A stretch of DNA of 64,000 nucleotides from assembly GCA_000727475.1 (NCBI GenBank), contig KL647309.1:813820-877819 (forward strand), read 5' to 3'. The notes beneath the pieces were generated by a model. It was not told where the DNA came from. It ran no database searches and was given only the letters and a program-made list of their open reading frames with translations. Source of the stretch: Sarcocystis neurona. Lineage: Eukaryota; Apicomplexa; Conoidasida; Eucoccidiorida; Sarcocystidae. Shown piece by piece: positions 49,273-61,200 of the stretch (positions are counted from its first letter, which is position 1; each line of letters starts with the position of its first letter). The position numbers were made by a program, and so were the translations under genes.

Positions 49273-52200
49273 CAAGTGTACGCTGCGCTGCAGCAGTAGC
49301 AACAGCGCGTTGCAGCGGTTCCTGAACCCTTCGTCCTCTTGCGCACGTGCCTTCGCCTCCTTCAATTGAAAGAAAAAAGAACAGTCTGCAGCAAATGTCA
49401 AAATATCTTGATTTACTCCAGTGGATCTTTCTCTCTTTGTCTCTCTACACACATATATATGGACCTTTATATTCATTAGTGCACATATATGCACATGTAT
49501 ACATATGTATACACACGTGTACACATATATATATATACACACCTACTATTCATATATACACCTACTATTCATTACTACATACATATATATACACATATAC
49601 ATATATACATAAAAGTACATATATGTAACCCTACACGTGTATGGGAATCGGCTATATATATATAGTACATATATAATATATCGATGTCTGTACATACCTA
49701 CACATATAATCATATAAATATATATATGTATATATATGCAGTCTATCTATATATACATACATCCACATCTGGGTATGTCCACTACGCTGTATACAATATA
49801 TACATATATATGTATACTTATATATGCACCTATCAATATGTACTCCGGCATATATTATATATATGTATACACGTGAATATAGATGAATATGTTTTTGTTT
49901 TGTGTAGGATTTGTTTGCTTCTTTTCCTCTGCAAAATATATTTCCGCGTCCCATCGCAGCCCGTCGCATTCCTCTCAACATTCGTCTGTTACACGTCCAC
50001 ACACACACACACACACACGACTTCCACTTCTTCTCTCCTTCTGCCTCGGTGTCTGCCTTTTTTAAGTAGTAGACAACGACACACGTATATATCCTTCCGT
50101 GTATACATTAAAAAATATATGAATATATTCCTCTGCATCCTGCAAATCTTATTCTTTGAAGTGGTCTCTTTCTGCTTCTGTTCTCTCTCTACATACATAT
50201 ATGCATGTATATATATGTATATATATATATATGTATATATATACATGTATGCATGTATATATATATATATGTGTATTTAGTTTTCTGTGGACCACGTGAC
50301 AAAGCACCTGTCTACATCTCTCCTATCGTCCTGCATGTAATTAGCAAACTTCACATACACATACATCACGGCCTCGTATACATATATATATATACGCACA
50401 AATATGCACACGTATACATATAGATATATATATATATATGGGTAGATAGATATATAAATAGATATACATATACATATATATATATATATATATACTCGTA
50501 TCCATGTACGTATCATGCATACATATACACATATACATATACATATATATAGATAGATAGATACGTACATGTACATATATATACGTAATCATATTGATAC
50601 GAACATATATATATATACATTTAGGTATATATACATATATGTACGCACACATATATATATCTCTGCATGTATACATATATATATGTATATACGCATATAT
50701 TTATACGCATGTATATGTATATAGCAGAAGTATATCTTGGCAAGGTAGGGGACTTATATGTGAATTGAAGGTCGTTGTAGATGTTGGGTCAATGCATGCA
50801 GGAGTTGTGTGTTGATGCTTCTGCGTCTCTTTTCAACCGCGCCGGTTTTTCTATGAAAAAGCCCCACACATCTGCTGAAGCTTCGCTGCTGTTGCTGCGG
50901 GTCTTACTCCGTACATCCGACTCCACTGGATTCCGGCAGGGCGGGGTGGTGGAGGAGGAGCAGCAGCAGCAGCAGCAGCAACAGCGTCGCGTGCCGGGGA
51001 TGAAGACGGCGTGCAGCTGCTGCTTGAACAGGGAGAAGGCGAGGGGGAACGTATCGCAGGAGAGATAAAAGGCGAAGAAGAAGACGCAGAAGAAGAATAC
51101 GAAGAAGACGAAGACGAAGAAGAAGGGGAAGAAAGTTGGTATTCAGCCAGAGGAAGAGACGGAGAAGAAATGACGGGAGGGGAGAGGGCAGCAGAGGCTG
51201 AGAAAGGAGAGGAAGTTTCACTATCAGCAGCAGGTGAAAAAGCCACACCCGGCACCGGTGGGACACTTCCTTCTGCCATCTTTTCTGATGCTGTTTCTGT
51301 TCCTGCTGCTGCGTTTCCTTCCGCTGCTGCTGCGTCTGCTGCTGCTGCTTCTTCTTCCTCTGCTGCTGCTGCATCATGTCGAGACGGCAAAGGCAAAGCA
51401 GACGTGGGGCTCGTCTTTCTGCCGCCACTCCTGGTGCTGCTGTCGCTTCTTCTACTTCTTCGGCTGCTGCCCGCTGAATCGCTGCCGTCCCGGCTTCCGC
51501 AGCTGCTGGTGCTGCTTGGGGCCCTGGAACGTCTTAAATTATCTGTAGTACTTCTGTTTTGCGTTCTCCTATTAAAAAGCAGGTGCTGCTCTCCTCCACT
51601 CTCCCTCTGCTGCTGCACCTGCAACAGGTCTTCCTCAGGGTTCTGCTGCTGCAGCTCCCCATCTTCCACCGCCATTTGCTGCTTGTCTTCTGCCTGCTGC
51701 TGCTGTTCTGGCTGCTGCAGCTGCTCCTCTGCTTGTTCCTGCTGCGGTTCTTGTTGCTTCTGCTGCGGTTGCTGTTGTTGCTGCTGCTGGTTTTGCTGCT
51801 GTGTGTGAGTGTTGAGGGACCGGAGCAGCAGCCGCACATCCTCGCTCTGCCGCTGCAGCACCGGGTCTTCAAGCGCAGCTAACACAAGCGCTGCAGGTAC
51901 TCCAAAATCGCCGACGTGACTCACTCGAATTACTTCATCTCCTTTAAACTCAAATAACCTGAAAAAATTCATTTTTTAAACATAAATCCACACACATCCA
52001 TATACAGGTATCCCTTTTTATCTACCTATATACATATATATATATGTACATGTTTAAGTTTCCGTGCCTATCTATGTATCCACCTATCTATCTATCTATC
52101 TCTCTACATATATATGTAAGTATCCCTATCTATCTCTGTGTCTATCTAGCTATCTGTCCATATATATATATAGATATATGTGTATATGTATGTACGAATC

Positions 52201-55200
52201 CGTATGTTTTTATGTGCCTATCAATGCATCGATATATACGCCAGTGCTTCAGGGACTCCAAAATCTCTTACGTGACTCACTCCTCTTACTTCCCGTGCCC
52301 TTCACACACTCAAAATGTGCAAAAATTCATCATTCCACATTTATATATATAAACATATATATAGGTATCCATATCTGTACATGTATCTACGTATACACAT
52401 ATGTATGTGTAACCCTATCTGTATATATATGTACGCACGTGTGTGCGTATACACACCCATACATAAACATATATATATATATATACGTGTGCGTATCCAT
52501 ATCTGTACATAATTCGACTCGCACACATGTGTGTGTATACACTCCCATTCACATACTTATGTAAATATATATATAGGTGTAGGTATCCATATCTGTACAT
52601 ATATCTACTCGCACACATGTATGCATATATAGACCCATACACATACATATATATATATATGTAGGTATCCCTATCTGTACACTATTTCTATTTGGACACA
52701 CGTGCATGTATATACACCCATACACACAGATATATATATAAGTACATGTAGGTACCGCTATCTGTATATAAATGTACATACATGTGTGTGTATGTACATT
52801 CATATGTAAACGCAGAGAGAGAGAGAGAAAAATATGGCAGTTTTCATCCACATGTGTAAACCACTGTATATCCATATACCTCCGTGCGTACCCCTATATG
52901 CGTATATAAACAGATACATATATATATATATATTTTCCAGTATATGTATACACATATATATATATATGTGGTTGTATGTATATATATGTATATATTGAGA
53001 ATGAGGGCAACACGTTGGACAAAACAAGCATTCTCTCACATATGTGCGCGGCTGGCCAGTCCTGGCCTTCCCCCAACTTTGTCAGGTCTCACATATCCAC
53101 GCATATATATGTGTTGTACAGGGTGCGATATAATGAATGTATCAGGTTTGTGTAAATAAGTTTATACTTGAAATAAAAAAAAAAGACGATAAAAGGGAGA
53201 ACTGCAAGAACACATACAAAAGCAACTTTCAGAGAGAAAGGTGGCTGAAAGGATGGAAAAGGAGACGAATAGAGCCGCAACGTTGTCAAAGACATGCAGA
53301 AAAAACTCTCACTTATATATTTCTTCCCCCCGTCCATCGCCCTGAGTCATGCGGCTGCTCAGGAAGCATCTTCCCGTACATGACGCATGCATCTTTCTTG
53401 CTTCAGAATTGTTTACAAAGCCTTCAAGCATCACACATACATTTATGTATACCCACGTATATTTAAACGTTTCATTACTATATATATGTCTGTACGCGAT
53501 TTACTATTAGATATATATAGACGTTTTGTTACTATATATATGTACACCTGTACGCGATTTACCACTATATATATACATATGCGTTTCACTACTATGTATA
53601 TGTATACACATACGCACACACGTTACACAACTATAGATACGTGTGTATACATATATATACATACATACGTACATATACATTCATATGCGATTGACAACCA
53701 TGTATGTACATACATATATATATATAATTATGTGTTTCATTACTACATACATTCACCTATGTACGATCTACTCATACATATATGTATATATATAAACACC
53801 CGTTTCACTACTAATATATGTATACATATGTATATATGCGATTCACAAGTATATATATGTATATATACGCATATATATGTACATAAATATGAACATATAC
53901 GCTTCAGTACACTATGGGCATATGATTTCCATAAGTACAGAGATATCTCATACCTTATACACGTGTATATCTACCGTACACATCTATATAGATGCGCATA
54001 TGTATCCATATGTATCCGTTTATCTCTGTCTCTCTATATGCACATATATATGTATAGATACATGCATAGGTGTCTGCTTGCATATAGATATACATACACG
54101 CGCGCACACATACATACACATATGTAATGAGAGAAAGAATGAAGAAGAGAGAAGTAGATGCACATACACATTTATCGATACCTTTTATATATACGTATAT
54201 AAACATATATACGCGTACATACGCACATATATATATGTATGTATATGGATAGATATTTATACGTGTGTGTATCTGTAAATATAGATATACATATCATGAA
54301 GAGAGAGCGACAGAGATAGGCAAATAGATAGACAGATAAAGAAAAAAGTAGATGCCCATAGTTACGCAGGCGCGCGTGTATATATGCGATACACACGTGT
54401 AGAGATGCGTAAACAAAAAATATATCAACATGGACAGGAAGGCACGTCAAACGTACATATGTATATATAGAGAGAGATAAAGAGAGAAAAATATATCGAT
54501 AGATACGAAGGTAGTTTCGTAGAGACGGATGGAGGGGCAGATATACACAGAGTGATACAGAAATGTAGATACGTAAATATATGTTTAATGTACGTAACTG
54601 TATATATATATATATATATGCGTACAAATACCTATATATATATGTGGCTACTGATAAACAAAGATTTCGATATGTATAGATAATAAATAGGTATAGACTT
54701 TGATATACATATATATACAGGTGTTGATATATGTAGATATTGATGTCTATAGGTGCTGATACACACCCTTATTGACTTATACATGTTTACGCGCATAGAG
54801 GTGTAACAGATACAGATATATATATATACTTATACATACAGAAAAACATACATATATGTAGATCTACATATATAGAGATGTACGTAGCTATAGTTATACA
54901 CACATATAGACATATACAGGTATAAACATTCGTACACACAGATATACATTGGTGTGGATACACAGAAGTATTGTATATATATATAAATAATAGAATATAT
55001 TCATATATATGTATACACATATATATATATGTGTAGACATCGGAGAAAGTCGCTGCTTTCCTCTTCTTTTCCCTTCTCCCTCACATGGACGCACACACCC
55101 ACACGAGTATACGTGCATATGTATAAATACAAATATATACATATATCTATATCTATCTATATAAATACATATATGTACGAAAGAAAGTTATATGTACATA

Positions 55201-58200
55201 CACGCGCACGGTCGCGCGCAAGTCAATAATTCGCTACTACCAACCTCTCCAAATATTACGTATAACAATACATGCATGAGTCTAACGTCCATCTATACAC
55301 ATACGTATACATATATATATACATATATCTTCGCCCCTATATATGTACGTACAGCTGTACCCACACATATATATGTAGATATATAAATATATGTATTTTC
55401 CTTCCCCATATGTGTACATATATCTATACTCACATATGCACATATATATATATGTATATCCATATACATAAATTCGTGTATATATATATATATATTCCTC
55501 CCCCTGTATATACACATATGTATACTCACACACGTATACATGATATATATTTATTTATTTTCCCCCCCCCATTCATGTACATGCATCTATACCCATATAT
55601 ATATATGTATATATATATGCATATATATATAAATATGTATGTATGTAAATATATATATATATATATGAGAAATGGATATCTACATAGCTACGAGCATACG
55701 GTTACCGATACGTATATGCGTATACACGTATATATATAAATCATAAGAATTATACGTATTAATGAATATACAGAAATAAATATTGACGTAGGGGAAGGTT
55801 TGTGGGAAGTGTCACTGGGCGAGATTTTACCTAGCAAGGACATCCCCTACGACGCAAGAGCGAAGGTGGCCGACATGAAGTTCTTTGCAAATATTTGGGC
55901 TGCCGTAATCCAGCACAATTCTCTTTCGCTTGCGAGTCTACACCAGCAGCAGCCCCACAGAAGTAGCAGTAACAGCAGCAACAAGAGCAGCGTGAACAGC
56001 CACCGCAGCAGCTACAGCAGCAACAGCAGTAACACCGACATCAGCATCAGCAGCAGCGGCACCAGCAGCAAGAACACCAGCAGCAGCAGCGACAACAGTC
56101 GAACAGCAGTTCAGCAGCAGCTACTGTCGCAGCAGCTCAAGCGACAGCAGTACGAGCAGCAGCGACACTTGTACTAGACCAGCACCCGCAACGACATTCC
56201 TGGCGCATAGGCAGCAGCAACACCGCGAGGCGCCGGCATCAGCAGAAACACTGTGCAAAAAGCCCCCCGCAGCGGCAGCGGCAGTAACGGGGGCAGCGGG
56301 CGTAGGGCAACAGCACGGAGGCTGAGCCAGCAGCACCTGCAGATCTCCTCACTACTACACGTGCGCGCAGGGAAGAGCAGAAAAACACGTGGAACACGCA
56401 CACATTCTGCATGCGCTGGTCATTCATATCACATCCCCTGCAGGCGCCTGTTACAAAGTTGGCCTTGCATGCGATTTCCTGCAAAATTCCCGCCCACGGC
56501 TGCATACAGCACCCCACGTGGCACACACGACCCACTGCACACAGTCCCCTATTGACCCAGGCGTGGGCAAGACAAGCTGTCTGCAGCAGCTTGTGCACGC
56601 ACCAGCGATATCACGCCCTTGCCTTACGCGTTCCTCGAAAGTACTGCCGCGCGCATGTTCGTCAATAACGACGACTGCAAGGCTCGTTGCCGCAGCCCCA
56701 CTAGCAGCAACAGAGTGAAGAAGAAAGAAACAAATGCAGTGGCGTCCTAGTGCTGCTGCTCTTCCTGCTGCCACTCTTGCTGTTGTTGGTACTCTTACTG
56801 CAGCGGCTGAGGCTGGTTCTTGGCTGCCGCCGCTGCTGCCTTCTGCTGCTGCTGTTATTCGTGCCTTCCATTGCTGCTGCTACAGCGACAATCGCTGTTG
56901 GTATTGCTGCTGCTGTCAGTGTAACTGCTGCTGTTAATGTGTGCCTGCTGAAGTGAGCCTGGCTGTTGCTGCTCTTCCTACGGGTGCTGCTGTGTGAGCT
57001 TCGCTGGTCCGTCTGGGATCCTCCTGTCAGCGTGACAGCTGCTGTTGGCGTCGTTGCTGCTGATGGTGTGGCTGCTGCTGCTGTTAGGATGGCTGCTGCT
57101 AGACGTGTGACTGCTGCTCTTAATGTGCGTGCCGCTATTAATGTGGTCCTTCCTCCTAGTTTGGCCGCTGCTGTGGGTGTGACTGCAGCAGGCAGTAGTA
57201 TGGTTCCTCCTGTAAGCATGGCTGTCGCTGTTAGTATGCCTGCTGCAGTCACTCTGGGTGGCTGTTGCTTCTATTAGTGTGGCTGTCGCTGTAAATATGG
57301 CTGCTCCTGTGGACGTGTCTGCTGCTGTTGGTGTGTGGCTGCTGCTATTAGTCTGGCTGCTGCTGTGAGCCTGTCTGCTGCTTCTGTTAGCTGCTTGCCG
57401 TAACCCTGGTCGTTGCTTCTGTTAGTATGGCTTCTGCTGTGAACGCGGCTTTGCTGTTTTTATCAGTGTGACTGCTGCTGTTGAGATACCCGCTGCTGTT
57501 CAGAGAGCTGCTGGTGGTGTTTGTGTGGCTGCTGCTGTTGCTGCTCCTGTGCTGGGCATACCACAGGGACGCCAACACGTGGATCGTTACAGAGGGCAAC
57601 AACCTGCGAGGTGACGTATTCATCAGTTAACCGAAAATTCAAGAATCTGCGAGAGGAAAGAGAAGGGGAGAAGAAGAAGGCAAAGAAGAGAAAGCAATGT
57701 TTCTGTGTCGGAGAAAACCATGAACACACATACTCACTGGTACACATAAATCGCAGAGACACACAAAACACGCAGTTAAAACATATCAGACCCCACTTGC
57801 ACACATATATACGCGTAAGCATTCACATATATATATATGTGCCTGTGCATGTACACTTATACACCCGTATATACACATACGTATATATTAAAATATATAC
57901 ACACATATATTATCGCACGGCTTCATTTATATAACACACACCACACATATATATCTATGCGTACTTTTGAATGTGTTTACTTGTTTTTTCATCCATATAT
58001 ACATTTATATGTATATGTATATACTCGTAGAGATATATGGATGACACACAGAGTCAGACGCGTATACATTTACGTGGGGGGGGCAATTAAAAGAAGGAGA
58101 GTCCCGCGTGCGAGAGGTGGCCACTTCAACAGCGCATCAGACAAATCTCTTCGTATAATCAAATGTCCCCTCCTCATTGCACCAACCCCCATACATATAT

Positions 58201-61200
58201 ATATATATATACTTGTGCATATATATCCATATATATATATAGACAGATAGATAAACCTGCGCATAAAGATATACGAGTATACATTTTCTTGTCTACTTCT
58301 ACTAGTGTGTCATCTTCTTGCTCTTCATTTTTTATTATGCAGGTACGTAGACATATTTCAGCATACAAATGCACGCGTTTTTGTCGAGATGCGCGCAGGA
58401 AGGCAGGGAAGCGCAGCAAGAGGAAGGGACGCGGGGGAACGGAACGAGCAGCAATGTAGTGAACAGCAGAAGAAAAGACGAATATTTTCAGAGGTGATAT
58501 TGCAGGCCCAGAAGTGTCATTTGTGAGACATTGAGGGCCGTGGAAAGGCAGAGATAGACGACGTCCGCGGGAAGGAGAAGAAGAAAAAGTAAGAGAGTTC
58601 ACTTTTCCACCCACGCACATAAATTTGCTGCCGCATGCGCGCGCGCGCAACGCTGCAACAACGTAGCGGTGCTGCAACGTCCCTTTTGATTCAAAAACAT
58701 GCAGCAGCAAAATACAAAAGAGACGCAGTGAATTCTTCTTCTTCTTCACCCAGAAGGAGGTCTACAAGAAGAGGTACTACACTTGAATACGCGTGCTTGC
58801 ATTCCTACACTCATCCGGAAGTATACGTGTACATATGTACGTACATACATACACGTCGACATATACGCAGTCAAACATATACATATATGTGTGTGTGTGT
58901 TTATAAAAGGGAAGCACATACATGAAGTCGAAGACATAACAATTTCACATATATTTATATGTACGGTAGGAGTATGTACCTATACATGTATACACATATA
59001 TATATATGTATATATATGTACAAAGGTATACACGTATATGTACATATATATATATATACAACTTGAGTCAACGTATAGGTATATATAGAGAGACGGAAAG
59101 AGCAAAATCCACAGGTATAGGAGGATACGCACATATAGACATACCTACACATAGGGTGCACGTATTATGTATCTCGACGTCTGTAGAGAAAAAGAAAAGG
59201 AAGGCAGAAAGAAGAACCTTCACCAGGGGTTGAAATAAAATGATCTGCTGTTTAAAGTTGGACCTACGGGGAAACAACGAGCCTTCATAAAAGACGGCCA
59301 CACACGTTTGTACGTACGTTTCATACTCCTATTCACATATCTATACACACATATATGTATATGTATAACGTTTGGAGTGGTTACATACGTGTACACAGAC
59401 AAATATATATAAATAAGTAGACAAATGAAAAACCGTCTAAACATGTGCCACTGGACTGTTGGCATGTATATATACATATATATAGATAGATGGATGGATA
59501 GATTTAGTATGTGTATACCTTCATATGTATATATCTATGTACACATATTTAGTTGGTATGTATACACCATGTACATATATATATGTATATCTACACATAC
59601 ACATTTAATTATCATATATATACCTTCATATATACCTATATATATATGTATATATGTGTACACACATACACACACATATCCCACAGTCACACTTAATTAG
59701 TACGTGTACACCTTCGTATATATATATATATATACATATATATGTACACATACACTTAATTACTATGTATATGTCTTCATATATAGATACACAAATGTAT
59801 ATACACATAGACATATATATGTGTATATATAGACACGCAATTAGTATGTATATGGCTTCATATATATATATATATACATACTAGTATACTTAATCATAAC
59901 GTATACACCCATTTGAACCTGGTGTACTTCTATGTCTGGGTATCGATATACATGTATCTATTTATATATATATAAAGAGACAGATTGAAAGAAAGAAGAA
60001 CAAAGAGCCATGTTGCCAAGGCTGCATAAAACACAGACGACGTGAGTAAACAAATAATTAAACCAGATACACCCACAACTACATATATATATATATATAT
60101 TTCATTGTGAGTATGTATATATATATATATGTATACATATGTGCATACAATAGATACACACACATATAGGCAAATACAAATATATACATAGACGAAGATG
60201 TACAACATTAATATCCACACAAGAGAACTGCTGAGTAGTAGCTAACCCTCTCTGTGTGACGGCGGCTGCTCCGACGACTCGCGCAGCAGTCGCATCCCGA
60301 TGGAGAAGATTTTCAAGAAGACCAGCGGCAATTTCTTCTGCGGCCGAATTAGAAGGAAGAGGAGAAGCAGAAGTAGCCTCGGGAGAGGAATACGAAACAG
60401 AGACAGCAGCAGGCGAAAAGGAGTGCGAAGCAGAAGCAGCAGCAGATGCAGAAGGAGACGCACCAACAGCAGCAACAGCAGGACTAGCGTCAAAAGACGA
60501 AGCAGAAGAAGAAGATGAATATAAGTCAGAGAAGGCAGACGAAGGAGGTGCAGAAGCCACAGCGGAAGAAGAAGAAGAGTCGGCCGGAGGGGACGAATAA
60601 AAAGAAGAGCTGCTTTGCAAAAGTTTATGTCTTCCAGCGAGAAAAATAGCAGCGCTGCTTTGAAAATCGAAGACGGACTGACTACCCCCTCCGGCTGCAT
60701 GTGAAGGGACCACCTGCAGCAAAAAAGGGAGGAGAGTCGGACAAGAAAGGGAGACAAAGGAAATGCAGAGGCGGAAAGAAATCGCGGCTGGTGCCTACTT
60801 CTCAGAAATTAACGAGAGAAATGTGGAAGGTTTTCAATTTGTACAAATGCGTATATATGTATATATGTTATACACGCAAAATCAGAAGAGGAGAGGCATA
60901 CACATCTACACACCTCTAATAACATAACACACCACCTAGACAACCGTGTGTTACCTGTTCAAAAAATACAGACTACATATATATATGTGTATATATACCT
61001 ACATATATAGTGATACGTGATAGCGAAGGTCATATCTATATACACATACATATATATATATACACATATACATATGAGCATATATACAGAATAATGTGTG
61101 GGGGCCACTGCAGCTGCTCAACCTAAGTAGAGCACTGGGTGGATATGTGGAATGATTCTCAATGTCTTCAATGTGTGACTGTAGTGGCCTGTGGTGTAAC

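Noticed and set aside
58340..58526. Plus exon-like segment after TTTTTTATTATGCAG
   Set aside because: Lies in ArgRS intron 3 on the opposite strand; no family and no partner exon.
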